This document shows, piece after piece, positions 9,094 to 21,200 of a stretch of DNA of 64,000 nucleotides. Positions within the stretch are counted from its first letter, which is position 1; each line of letters opens with the position of its first letter. Both the position numbers and the translations under genes were made by a program. The stretch is from Usnea hakonensis. Lineage: Eukaryota; Ascomycota; Lecanoromycetes; Lecanorales; Parmeliaceae. The stretch lies in NCBI GenBank assembly GCA_013423325.1, contig BLJB01000013.1, forward strand, positions 1 through 64,000, given 5' to 3'. Under the pieces are notes generated by a model. It ran no database searches and was not told where the DNA came from. It saw only the letters and a list, made by a program, of their open reading frames with translations.

Positions 9094-10966
9094 TCAGCCA
9101 GAGTCATCAACACTCGTGAACATCGCTGCTACGACATATGTTTCCGCCAAAAACTTGGATCCATAAGTAACCTTTTCGATCCATATGTATTCGGGCTCTC
9201 GTCCCTCTAGCCCAAGAAGCGACTTCCGGCCTCTTTCCAATGCGAGTACTATCTCGCCACGCAAGGACTGTGCCACCGGTGTAGAAAGCAGGCTTGCCAG
9301 CGTAAGAATTGCGTACGCTGTCTCTTCGCGCGGACCTATACTGCCCCAAGATCCGTCGGGGTGCTGAGACTTTAGTGTACGTGTCAGACAATCGGTCAGG
9401 ACGGTCTCGACTTTGCCAGGAACCACGCTATCCGCTGTCTTCGAGCTGCACAGAAGCTCGGCCAGAGAGCGTACCATTAACATGGCGGGATAGAAATGTG
9501 ATAGATTCTTTATACACCCGGCATCTTATTAGTTTTTACATCATACACACAGCCGATGCGAAATACTTTTGATGTGAGTGACTTACCCATTTATCCTTGA
9601 TGGATCCTTCAGTGTCCATCCAGCTGTCGCATATGAAGCTGACCACCTTCTCTATCGTCGTGCCCTTCGATGGATATTCACTCTTGTCAAGAACCATACT
9701 AAGAAGTGCGTTGCAATTAGCGCTGATACTCGGGTCTCGTTCTAGGCGATACGTCTTCAATGCCTCTGGTGCGTCAAAGCTTCTGACAATGTCCTCTGAA
9801 AATCCTAGCTCCCCAGAAAGGCTAAGAATGATTGAAGCTTTGGCGCTGTCGTCAAGATCAGGCTCAATACCCGGGCCTAATTGGCCGTCAACGCAAATCC
9901 GGTGCTTGAGATTGAAGGGTAACATACTAAACCCTACTAGCCCTCCGTTCATACTCCTGGCCTTATCGATGATATCTAATACGAGCTCGCGAGGGGCTCC
10001 ATCGTAAGTCTGAAGTCCCAGTCCGGCTTCCAAGAGCGTTGAAGTAACCTTCAAACCCAATTAGTCTAAGTCTGCCCTAGATATGTTGTCATTCCACCTT
10101 ACCCAAAATATCTCAAAATACGTCGATGGCCAAGCACTTGGCACTCCTCCACTACCCTTTCCATCTCCACACTCAATAGCCAGCCTAAGATACGCTTCTG
10201 CTTCATCGTCCCAGATTTGGGATTTCATCAAGTACGAGGCAGTCGCTGCTGGGCTTGCCATCATGCTTCCTCGGACCATGTGGTGTTTCAATTTGCTCAC
10301 ATCGAGCCCCTCAGGAGTCCATCCATGAAAAGCTTCCAGACTGTGCAACAATGCTACAGGAGCCATTTGGTACAGCATCGCAGGCCGAACGCGGTCCATT
10401 TTGGCCGCGCGAATCTCGAGCAATGCTGCGCGGTCTGGGAAGTCAAAGTCATAGCCCTGCGCAGTAAGAAGGTCGAGTAGGGCCGGTGTGAGGATCTCGA
10501 AACCAACTGCGTTGCAAGTATCGACGCGCCACACACGCAACATGCTCTCTAGGCTTGCCACTGCCCGAGCGATACGAACAGGAAGAGATGGAGCAGTAAT
10601 GCGAGCTTGGCGGATCTGTAAAGGAGAGATGGCGTGAACATTGAGCATATACAGGGCCGCCATAGTCGATAAAATCGAATCTGAGAGGTTCATTGGTGCA
10701 TTCGGCGATGCGGAAACAGATCCAGTGGCATGATCAGGGTGGTAATGGGCGTTCCAAGAGCCATCTGGGAGCTGGGCATCCAGAACGAAGAGGAAAGCAG
10801 ATGGAAAGAGGTACAGTGGAAGACCAGCAACAGTTTTGGTGACATTTGCGACCCAGGCGGTGTCATAGACACAGCAGGTCATCGCCCCGAAACCATAGTG
10901 ATGGTCGTAGGCTTCGAGCAGGTTGGCGAAAAGAGCGTCGACGCGAGCAAGGGAGTCAGTGGCCAT
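9094..10966 (-). CDS. class II diterpene cyclase (copalyl-diphosphate synthase-like), no class I domain
   Basis: Three exons: 10966-10103, 10048-9587 and 9507-9094, with 54 and 79 bp introns. Spliced protein 579 aa. The in-frame stop at 10061-10063 lies in intron 1. Splicing joins FEIFW to VTSTLLEAG, as in fungal CPS proteins, and intron 2 removal restores a KWNLSHFYPAML block. The class II catalytic DxDD is present as PDLDDSA (about residues 352-355). Two QW-type motifs are visible (PDGSWN near residue 71 and PDGSWG in exon 3). It should protonate and cyclise geranylgeranyl diphosphate to a copalyl-type diphosphate. Fungal bifunctional CPS/KS proteins are about 950 aa with a C-terminal class I domain. 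Here the protein stops just after the WIEKVTYGS..LAETY block, where that domain normally begins. Regulation is not evident. Confidence 0.9.
10049..10102 (-). other. in-frame intron with stop codon in the cyclase
   Basis: A 54 bp intron (GTAAGG donor, ACTAAT branch-like site, GAAG acceptor). Its length is a multiple of three and it contains a TAA in frame, so an unspliced transcript would give a protein of about 301 aa ending before the DxDD motif. Family conservation across the junction supports splicing. Confidence 0.85.
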
Positions 10967-11999
10967 CTTGAGGTGCGTACACTTTGAACTATGAAAGGTC
11001 CCGGTTTAAATGGCTCGAGCTAGATATCGAACTGAAGAATGGACAATGAAGAAGTACTAGTCACTGGATATGACACCGTCCGTCTCGGCTTGTGTGACTC
11101 TCCATCCTTCCTTGTAATTAATGGGCTTTCCATTATTTCAAGACGCGGAGATTGACTCGATAACACAAATGATTGGTTCCAGCATAATTCACGCAACCAA
11201 GTGATGTTGGAGTGCCCAGACTCCCTCATTATACAACTAGCGCATTCTGTCTAGGTACATTATTTCGCGGAAGATCAGCGCTGATGGCTGCTCAGATTTG
11301 TTGCCGTCCAGAAATCCCTGAATCACTCGTGCCATGATTGGAAGCTGAGCTGTACGACGTGAAAGGGTTGGTGAAAGGCTCACATCAGCAGTCCCAAAAC
11401 GCAGACCTGAGAAACAAAAGAGCAAAGTAAAGCAAGGTAATCTCTCTCACTAAGTCGTGCTCCATTCTTGGTTTTCCATTGGGTATCCTTGTGGCATTAT
11501 ACGTGCTCTTCCCCAAGCCAGGGAGATACTTCTTGTTTCACCTGTCGCCTTGTGAAGCTATCAGCACTTTAAAGCAAGATACACTTTACCCCCTCCGGAG
11601 ATGGGGGCTTGTTTATTTAACATCAAAATCATAATGAAACTACGATTCCGTCAATCACTTGCACTGAGGTTGGTTTTCGGGAAATAAGTCAGCTGCAGGC
11701 CTACAGCAAATGCATAATGCGGTCGAAAAGTCTCAGCCTTTTATCATTTGATTGGTGGGTACCTGTTTCCGTGCCGGACTGCTAAGAAAATAGATAGACT
11801 TTTTCCGCCGCACGAGGGTAGAGGGTATGTAAGTACTTCTTCAAAGAAAGTCGAATCTGCTGCAGTCAGACGGCTTTCGGGCTTTAAAGTCTCATCTATT
11901 GATCTCCAACGGAGATTATGTGTTATGCTGCACGTGGCTTCACTCTTCCTCCCCTCCCTCTATCCTTACTACCTGTGAGGCTAAATATGGCCACACTGA
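10967..11999. other. intergenic, no recognised gene
   Basis: The cyclase promoter should lie in the first few hundred bases. A 62-codon frame on the minus strand (11425-11237) has somewhat protein-like composition but matches nothing I know and has no clear extension. I see no prenyltransferase or P450 remnant. Confidence 0.4.
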
Positions 12000-13570
12000 G
12001 TGGAAGGTTTGCAGGGATTAAAGAGTATATTTCTATTGGTGGTGTGGACCAATACTGCAGCAGTCGTATTTCCGTGTTCAAGGATGCCTTGCTTCTCTGC
12101 CTGGTACCCTACCTTACTCGTAAATTTTCACTTCGTGTCAAGTTCTTCAGCCTTATCTACTCTAAGGAGCTTTCTGTGTTCCAACATATATTTGTTGATT
12201 CGAAAAGTGTCCACTGTCTCCGAGAAGCTTTGTTAGTCTTTTCGATCTCTTCGCGAGCATCGGGCCTGTTATTGGTGGAGCCTTGACCCAGAACTTTACC
12301 TGGAGGTGATGCTGTTGGCTTCAAGTCCTCGCTGGATGGCTGTATCCAATCGAAGCTGATAACTTTCAGCCTGATCCTTTTCTTTGTAACATGAGTCGGG
12401 ATCGATTCACCAGGCGTCGTCTTGCTCATTGTTCCAATTTCAAGCCTGTTTCTCGATTTCAAGAAGGCATTAAGCGGGCTCCATGGAACCCATCGAAGCC
12501 CATTGGACTATCAATGGGGTTTGGTCTACTATTCATCACCTTCGACTTCTGTTACTGGAAAGCCTGGGAAAACGTTACAGTCCCATTACGGTACGTGAAG
12601 GACCGTAATGTTGTCCGGGGATCTGTGTATTGCTTTTGGGGTGATATGGATTCTAGAATTGGGAGACTTTCCAAAGGCTTTAGCTAGGGATCCGCTAAGT
12701 CGAATACAAGGGATATACCATGATGCCGTTTTACTTTCAAGCAGCGCTGGCGCAGTCTCCAATTCAAAGCAGCATTACTTATATGTCTCTCGCAGTGCCG
12801 CAGATGATTGGGCTCATCGTAGGATGCGGCATTACCACCGCGATCGGCCAGAATGTACGCCTGTTCTTCTGTACAGAAGCGTTGTGCCGACGACCTAAAT
12901 ACCAGATGCCCACAATGCTCGTCGCCCGGGTTTTGTGCGGAGTGGAAGCAGCGTCTTTGACGACGCTATGTAACTGTAGCTCTATGGCATCATGGGCAAA
13001 TTTTATGGCCGTGGCCGGACTTCGGATTGGCCTCAGCTTTCACATACTACATATGCCAATGCAGGCTGTAATGGAAACGCGAGTAGTCCTTTGCAGTCGT
13101 CATCTGTAACACGACCAATCATGTCTCCCGATTTAGTGGCAATGAAGTATCCGTGAAATGGTATATCCGACCCTATAGCTCAATCTTGCTAGTATTGCTC
13201 ACACCTAGTAGGTATCGCAGGGTTCGTTGGCCAGCTCGGCGGTCAGTATCTTTTTCCATGATTATTCATGAGATTTAAGCTCAATTACTAACTTTCCCCA
13301 GCTCTCTTGGAGTCCCGATCGTTAACGCTGAATTGTTATTTGTTGTCGACCCTACGCTCACATGTACCATTTTTTGCGCCCAGCGTCTCTGCTGACGCTA
13401 TTGTGATCGCTGGCCCACTGGATCTAACTTCGCTAGCACTTGGAGGAAGTGTGTTGGACGGTCTACCAGAGGCATGGGCCTTGGTAGTCTCGCATGTCAA
13501 CATATTCTTTTTGATTGTGATATACGTCTCGGTACCGACCGCGTGTCGAATGAAATGGCTGAACATCTAA
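12000..13570 (+). pseudogene. decayed MFS multidrug transporter (DHA2-type)
   Basis: Fragments in several frames line up in the order of a 14-helix fungal efflux pump. A segment near 12240-12300 reads FASIGPVIGGALTQNFTWR and then hits a stop. 12550-12640 resembles the WKG..VPLR..K.R.V block. 12720-13085 has PFYFQA..SPI...I.YMSLAVPQMIGLIVG. 13305-13570 is the C-terminus, ending CRMKWLNI. A 3' intron (about 13241-13301, TTACTAAC branch, CCCCAG acceptor) is still intact. Frameshifts and stops separate the parts, so no full transporter can be made. The 5' limit is uncertain; 12000-12240 is only weakly similar. It may have been the exporter of the neighbouring terpenoid locus, which is inference. 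Confidence 0.8.
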
Positions 13571-14615
13571 CAGATCAGCAGGGAAAGGGGTGAGGAGAAA
13601 AGGTTTTGGAACCGGGAGAAAGCCTGTGTGACGGATGGCGAGTCAATGAAGCAGAGGAGGCTGAGATCGAAAATGAAAAGGAAACAACTGCCGTTCCGGT
13701 ATAGGGCAAGAGGCTCTTGTTAGTCTGTTAGAAATGAGGGTCGAGAGTGAGTGAAGTAATCAGGCACCGCACAGTAGCGTGACGAACTCTTTCACATGAG
13801 AATTATATGCTAGTGTATTAGTATATCCAAACCGAGTAGTACTGCGGAGCTAGCTGAGGCGTCGAAAATTACTGCTTTTGTAAAAGGCTTTTTGACTGCC
13901 AGGCTAAATGAGGCCATGTCTCCTGAGGACGCTTAGCCTAGCTTTGTCCCTCGTCTCCTGCTCTGGATATGATGTAGTAATACCTAGATTTGAGCATATA
14001 CAGGCTTCTTCGCTGATCGGAGCCTGTAATCGCCTTTGACAGCTCGAATGAGATAAGCATGGTTGCTCCCTATGTTCCTCGTATATGGCTTTCACGGCAA
14101 TCCTCACGTATACAAAACGCAGGATTGTATCAGTTCAATGTCAGACCATTAAGAAGTCTCGAAGCCAGCCTGTACCAAGTCGACCAGGGGTTGTTGCTTT
14201 CAGGTCAAATGTTACGATAGAGAAAGGACGTCGTAGTCTTTAGCAGCGTTGGCACTTCTAGAGGCAGAAAAGTATTCATCAAAGCTCACAGTCGGCGTCG
14301 AAAAAGAAGCATGGGGGGGAAAAGGAGAAGAGAGGAAAAAGACCAGCGAAATGAGGGGTGGCGAGGAGCAGTCTAGCCGCATACGGCACGCTTTACCGGA
14401 AGCAGTATTTCACGTTGGGCTTTTGAGAGTGCTATCAGCTTGAGTAATGGTCTGCAAGTTTGTATACCATACTGATACAACAGGTCTCAAGGGTTTCCAA
14501 CGGTGCTCAGATCTGTATCCTGGTCTCCCTCTTAAGACACGATGCAACAGCCACCTCCTTTGCCTTGGCTTTGAGGCGGTCAGAGCATACAATCATACGC
14601 ATCGAGGTATGAATC
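13571..14615. other. intergenic, no recognised gene
   Basis: Several 60-67 codon open frames occur on both strands without family resemblance or splice support. A purine-rich run (14310-14365) is the only compositional feature. Confidence 0.45.
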
Positions 14616-15070
14616 TTACTCGGATTTGACCTCGACCTTGGTTTTGTCTAAAGAAATTTGTCAGCAAGTTGTCTTTTTTTCAAACCTCATTCCACCTACA
14701 GAAAGCAACGTGGTCTTTGATTGGAGCAGCTTTGTCGGTGATGGGCTCTGGGTAGTACCAGGCAGCATCTTTTACTTCCTTTCCTACGAATGGAACGGAT
14801 CAGCTCAGAACCTCGCTTTCGAATGATCGTTGATACATACCATCGACGGTGATGTTGTAGTAAGAAGCCTTGCCTTTCCATGGGCAATCGGTAGTTAGAG
14901 TGGCCTTGCTAAGCACTGATTGGTCCACAGAGCTGGGAGGGAACTAATACCATCAGCATTGGCGCTTTCGTTGAATATTGCTGACCTACGTATATGTTTC
15001 CTTCCACAAATTCCCAACTGTCAGTCTCTGCAATGACTTTGCCATTGAGGGTGGCAGTGGCGTGAGGCAT
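14616..15070 (-). CDS. DUF427 domain protein
   Basis: Four exons: 15070-14990, 14943-14841, 14783-14700 and 14647-14616. Introns are 46, 56 and 51 bp. Protein 99 aa. Conserved blocks of the DUF427 (PF04248) family are all present: the MPHATATLNG start, VEGN.Y at the first junction, FPPSSV, CPWKG.ASYYNI.VDG in exon 2, DAAWYYPEP in exon 3 and the YK.KVEV end in exon 4. Each junction keeps frame. This is a small, probably cytosolic, single-domain beta protein of unknown biochemical function, common in fungi and bacteria. It is divergent from the decarboxylase at 15585 with a shared 514 bp upstream region. Confidence 0.9.
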
Positions 15071-15584
15071 TTTCTGTTGTGGTATTGTCTTCTAATTTGT
15101 TTTTCTGATATGATCTTCGACGGGTAAATGACTGAAAAGTCGAGGGTCTGCGTCGGTCTTAAATGTGATTGCAGTGATTGCACTGCCCGTGGTTTTGTTG
15201 CTGCACCAGCACCTTGCACGGGTGGAAGCAGGAAGATTGAGTAATCAACTTTCCGCTACAGCATACTGGCGTTGTTTGATGAGGAATCAATTTGCAGGAC
15301 ACCAAGAAGCTGGCGCTCAATCTTGAATCATCTGCAACTAACAAGCCAAAACGATTACACCATACCGATGATCCTACTTATCATTACCAAGCGGCTACTT
15401 TACTTTTCCGTGCTTCTCTGCTTAACGGCCTTAACACATTATCTCCGGCGGTGTGACGAAAGTCTAAGTATGCTACGACCCAGCCTAGAGTACAATGAAA
15501 TTCGTGCTTACAGTAGGACAGCTTCTGCTGAAAACAAAGTTTTCATAGTCCGCTCTCAAATACTTGTCCAACACTCCCTGCATC
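15071..15584. promoter_or_regulatory. shared divergent upstream region
   Basis: A 514 bp gap between the start codons of the DUF427 gene (minus) and the decarboxylase (plus). Both promoters must lie here. I see no clear palindromic operator or TATA box that can be assigned to either gene. Confidence 0.5.
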
Positions 15585-17287
15585 ATGAATTCTGAAGAAT
15601 TCCGCAAAGCCGCGCATTCAGCAGTGGATGAGAGTAAGCTTCTGTTGACTTTCAGTCGCGAATCCCCTTGGCTCACCACGTCCTAGTCATTGACTACTTT
15701 GACACCCTTCATGAGCGCCGTGTCGTCTCCAATGTGGAACCGGGTTATTTACGCAAGTTGCTACCCTCAGGTGTCCCAGTCGAAGGAGAAAAATGGGAGG
15801 ATATACAGAAAGACATCGAAGCGAAGATTATGCCCGGTCTGACCCACTGGTACCTTGTCTCCCCTACTTAAAGGCATTGAATAGACCCCTGCTCAAGCTG
15901 AGCATGACCAAGGCAATCCCCTAATTTCATGGCCTTCTACCCTGCAAACACAACCTATGCTTCGATGATCGGCGAACTCTACTCTGCTGCATTCACAGCG
16001 CCTGCTTTCAATTGGCTATGTTCACCCGCGGTCACCGAGCTGGAGACGATTGTCCTTGACTGGCTAGCGCAAGTATTACACCTACCAGACTGCTTCTCAA
16101 GCGAAGGAGAAGGCGGAGGCGTGATACAAGGGAGTGCAAGCGAAGCAATTGTCGTCGTCATGGTTGCCGCAAGAGAGAGATACCTGAGCCAAGCTTGTGA
16201 AGGACTTGCGGGGAAAGAGAGAGAAGACAGGCTGAGTTGGACTCGGGGCCGACTGGTTGCTTTGGGTAGCGAGCAAAGCCACAGCAGCACAGCCAAAGCA
16301 GCCTTGGTCACGGGTGTCCGCTACAAGTCTATCCCAACGCGGATGGAAGACGACCTTGCTTTGACGGGGTATGGTTTGCGTATAGCTTTGGATGAGTGCG
16401 CTCGCGAGGGTCTTGAGCCATTTTACCTGACTACGACTCTTGGAACCACGGGAACCTGCGCCACGGATCGTTTTTACGAAATTGCAGAGTGTTTGAAAGA
16501 AGACAGCATCGCCCCAAGGGTTTGGGTCCACGTAGACGCAGCTTACGCCGGTGCAGCCCTCATCCTAGACGAATACAGACACACAGCGAGTCATTTCGCG
16601 GCTTTCGACAGCTTCAACATGAATATGCACAAATGGCTCCTCACAAATTTCGACGCTAGCTGCCTCTTCGTCCGTACCCGCGCCCATCTGACATCCGCTC
16701 TTAGCATCACTCCCTCTTACCTGCGCAATTCGTTTTCAGATTCCGGTCTTGTGACCGACTACCGTGACTGGCAGGTTCCACTTGGCCGTCGATTCCGCGC
16801 ACTGAAAATTTGGTTCGTTCTTCGAACCTATGGTGTCAATGGGCTCAAGGCGCACATTAGGAGGCATCTCGTCATAGGCGAGAGATTTGCCTCGTGGGTT
16901 AGAGAGAGAGAGGATCTGTGGCAAATTGTGGCGCCCCCGGCTTTTGCGCTCACCGTGATTACTGTCGCTCTGCCAGGTCATTTGGATGGTACAGTGCCTG
17001 ATGGCATGACAGAGCCGAGAGTGACAGACGGTGTGGCAAAGTCCGATATTCTTCCCTCCCCGAGTGAAAGAAATCGAAATCGGACGAATGCGTTGACGAA
17101 AGCAATATATGAGAGGATCAACGCCACTGGCGAGATATTCTTGACCAGTACTGTTGTGAAGGGCATTTATTCGATCAGGATCGTAAGTGCGAACGAGAAG
17201 GCTGACGAAGATCATCTGAGACGCGCATTCGAAATCCTTAAAAATACTGCTGAAATGGTGATATCAGAGAGTAAAGCCGACATATAG
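15585..17287 (+). CDS. aromatic-L-amino-acid decarboxylase (group II PLP enzyme)
   Basis: Three exons: 15585-15633, 15687-15849 and 15913-17287. Protein 528 aa. The start MNSEEFRKAAH is the standard N-terminus of the DDC family. VEPGYLRKLLP, the HWQSPNFMAFYPAN block (made by splicing at 15849/15913) and APAFNWLCSPA follow. The PLP-binding lysine is in MNMHKW (about Lys311), and HVDAAYAGAA holds the cofactor aspartate. The enzyme removes CO2 from aromatic amino acids such as tryptophan, tyrosine or DOPA to give the amine; which one cannot be read from the sequence. It is cytosolic, with no signal peptide. Length and motifs are complete, so it looks functional. In fungi such genes often serve amine or alkaloid synthesis. 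Confidence 0.93.
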
Positions 17288-17517
17288 AATTCCTCTAGCG
17301 TGCAAAAGTCGCTCATACTTGAGGCTCCAGTTGTCGAAATAAAATATGGAAACGTCGAAGCTTCTATGTCGAAGCCTTTGTGAGAGCAAGAAATATACAT
17401 ACGGTCCAGCGAATGCCTGAGGATGAATTTCGATATCTCATAACTTCCTCGCCTGGTGCTTCATTCATCAGAAGCCTCAAAAGCCTCAAAAGCCAGGCTT
17501 ACTAGCTCTTTCTCCCT

Positions 17518-17548
<31 letters not shown>

Positions 17549-18214
17549 AGAGCCAAAGAGCATAGATCACATATGCATAATTCACGTATGTTGGGTTGCA
17601 CTATAACTGATATTCCAATATTGGAGCTGTTGCAATGCCAAGACCTCTTTACTTGAACAATCCAGAGCAGGGGAGAGGGATTACGGTATAGGAACGGGCA
17701 TCATTTGGACGTATAAGAATCCAATACGGCGATCGATTTCCAGTCTCGCACTTGTCCTGTAACACTCATGGGCAATGGTTGCTCCCACGTGGAGGAACAA
17801 GACAACCACCTTCCTACACCAGCTTTCGGTGTCGGAATCAGAACCTTTATGGTACTGGTGGTTTCCGATATAAATGATTGAAGAGTCGGTTGATTTTATA
17901 CATATAAGCGTGTCGCTATATACGAATACTATGCGATTGATACAAACATAAATATGGAAGCGGTATCGGTGTCCGAAATTGGTACTTACTGTAATTCTAG
18001 CTGTAGCTGTATTTTATGTACTGATAAGGTATCCCACTTTTGGCGATATGCGCAAATTGATTTCCCCAACGTCTGCGGATACTTAAAGCGTCTCCAAAAT
18101 TGAGTAGAAAACTAACAACTGAAGTGTTTTCCCGATCTTTCTCTCTACTACCAATATGGTGTAAGAACAGATCTACAAATAGCGAGGTCGAGGCACTCTC
18201 GCCAATTTTTCATA
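17288..18214. other. intergenic with CT microsatellite
   Basis: It holds a CTCC/CT-rich run at about 17506-17551 and no recognisable gene. The part after 18050 should contain the GCV2 promoter and leader. Confidence 0.5.
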
Positions 18215-21200
18215 ATGCGGCCCGTAGTCCGTTTGCGCCATTCTGTACTTCCCACAACTACCTCCACCATCTCAATCCTTACTGCTCGCTCTCAATGTCC
18301 TAGAGTCGTAAAATTTGCTGCCCAAGCATCAACGAGATCTTTCTACACAAGCTCCACAACAGATCAAGGCAATGGCATCAAACGCCAATCCATACTTGAC
18401 CCTTTGGACTCTTTTGCACGCCGGCACATTGGACCTTCGTCAAGCGATGCTCAGCGAATGCTCGGAATTCTTGACCCGCCAATTCAAAGCTTAGACGCGT
18501 TTGTTGAAGAAGTGCTTCCTGCAAACATACTGAGCACCAACGATATCGACATCAATGGCCCAGCTTTTGATTCAAGGCCTGAGGGCTTCTCGGAGACGGA
18601 GATATTTGCACGATTGCGAAAGATTGCAAATGAGAGCAAGGTCATGCGGAGTTACATTGGGTGCGGGTATGCGGGGACAAAAGTGCCAGAGGTCATCAAG
18701 AGAAATGTGCTGGAAGGTCCAGGGTGGTATACAAGCTACACACCCTATCAGCCCGAGATCAGCCAAGGACGATTGGAGTCGCTGTTGAATTTCCAAACCG
18801 TGGTCACAGAATTAACGGCCCTCTCCATCTCTAATGCTTCCGTTCTCGATGAGCCTACGGCTGCGGCGGAAGCTATGACACTTTCCATGAATGCCTTGCC
18901 AGTCTCTCGCCAGAAGCGGCCAAACAAGTCCTTCCTGGTTTCCCACCTCTGCCACCCCCAGACAATCGCAGTATTAGAGTCTCGTGCAGATGGCTTCGGT
19001 ATTAAGATCGTCGTTTCAAATGTGTTGGAGGATAGTTGTAAGAATATCACGAAGACAGGAGAAGACTTGATCGGAGTGCTCGTACAGTATCCGGACACCG
19101 AGGGTGGTGTTGAAGACTTTCAATACCTTGCAGATACTGTACATAAACAAGGAGCTACGTTAAGCGTTGCTACGGATCTTCTGGCTCTTACCCTTTTAAA
19201 ACCTCCCGGAGAGTTTGGAGCTGACATTGCTTTCGGCAACGCACAGCGCTTTGGAGTTCCTTTTGGTTATGGAGGTCCTCATGCTGCGTTCTTTGCATGC
19301 GGAGAGAAATACAAGAGGAAGATACCTGGACGATTAGTCGGCATCTCGAAAGACCGATTAGGAAACAAGGCGTTGAGATTAGCTTTACAGACTCGGGAGC
19401 AGCATATCAGGCGAGAGAAAGCAACTAGTAACATATGCACTGCTCAGGCTCTCCTTGCGAACATGAGCGCTTTCTACGCAGTCTACCATGGCCCTGATGG
19501 CCTTCGAGCAATCGCACGGAAAGCCGTCAATGGTGCAAGGATTCTCGAAGAGGGTGTCCGAAGGCTTGGATTTAGCACTGGCACTCAAGGAAAGGGTGAA
19601 GATGGTCGGTCACTGTTCGATACCATAGCCATCAATGTGGGAGCTGGACGTGCTTCGGAGACTGCCGCCAACGCAGCGAAGACGAGTGGCATTAATCTTC
19701 GAGTTCTGGACAATGACAGGCTTGGGGTCACGATAGACGAAACGGTCGAGCATCAAGACTTGGAAGACATCCTGGCGATCTTCGCGAGAGAATCGCCGGC
19801 GTCTGAAAACGACGTGCCCTCAGTGGACGAGATCGCCTCAGATCTGTCCCTTTCGACATCGGAGCTTGCAGGGATTCCTTCCACTCTCAAACGGAAATCT
19901 ACCTATCTTACACATCCTGTGTTCAACATCCATCACTCTGAGACCGAGCTCCTACGCTATATTCATCATTTACAGTCGAAAGATCTGTCTTTGACCCACT
20001 CGATGATAGCACTTGGTTCATGTACGATGAAACTTAATGCCACCACCGAGATGATACCCGTTTCATGGCCCGAGTTCTCATCTATCCATCCATTTGTTCC
20101 GGTAGATCAGGCAAAAGGATATACAATTATGATAGACGAGCTCGAAAAAGACCTCGCCGTAATCACTGGCTTCAATGCGGTTTCTCTCCAGCCTAATTCA
20201 GGGGCTCAAGGCGAATTCACCGGTCTTCGAGTCATTCGGAAGTATCTGGAAACGCAGCCAGGGAAAAAGCGTGACATCTGCCTCATACCCGTGTCTGCTC
20301 ATGGAACAAATCCTGCAAGCGCCGCTATGTGTGGGATGCGTGTAGTGACCCTCAAATGCGAGACTGGCACTGGGAACTTGGACATGGCCGATCTCAAGGC
20401 CAAGTGCGAAAAGTATAGCGATGAGCTTGGTGCAATTATGGTCACATACCCGAGCACGTTCGGAGTTTTCGAGCCGGAGGTCAAGCAGGTATGCGATGTA
20501 GTGCACGCTCACGGCGGGCAGGTCTATATGGACGGAGCAAACATGAATGCGCAGATCGGTCTCTGCTCGCCTGGAGAGATTGGTGCCGATGTCTGCCATT
20601 TGAATCTTCATAAGACGTTCTGCATCCCGCATGGCGGCGGTGGACCTGGTGTTGGCCCTATCGGTGTCAAGTCTCATCTAGCGCCTTTCCTACCCGGCCA
20701 TCCTTTGATCAAGACTGGGGGAGAGAAGGCCACTGCGCCCGTTAGTGGAGCACCATGGGGTAGTGCGAGCATCTTGCCAATCAGTTGGGCATACATTAAG
20801 ATGATGGGAGGTCGTGGCCTTACACACGCAACCAAAATCACTCTCCTCAATGCTAATTATATCCTCTCTCGCCTCAAGCCCCACTACCCAATCCTCTACA
20901 CCAACTCTGCCGGTCGCTGTGCCCATGAGTTCATCCTCGATGTGCGACCTTTCAAGGATTCTGCTGGTATCGAAGCGATCGATGTGGCCAAGCGTCTGCA
21001 AGACTATGGCTTCCACGCACCCACCATGTCTTGGCCTGTGGCGAACACACTCATGATCGAGCCTACAGAAAGTGAAAGCGTCGATGAGCTGGACCGGTTC
21101 TGTGATGCGTTGATTGAAATTCGAAAAGAGATCGAAGCCGTAGAGAAGGGCGAGCAGCCAAGACAAGGCAACGTTTTGAAGATGGCGCCTCATTCTTTGC

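Noticed and set aside
10061..10063. Premature stop making the cyclase a pseudogene
   Set aside because: The stop lies in a 54 bp intron with good signals; its removal restores the conserved FEIFW-VTSTLLEAG block.
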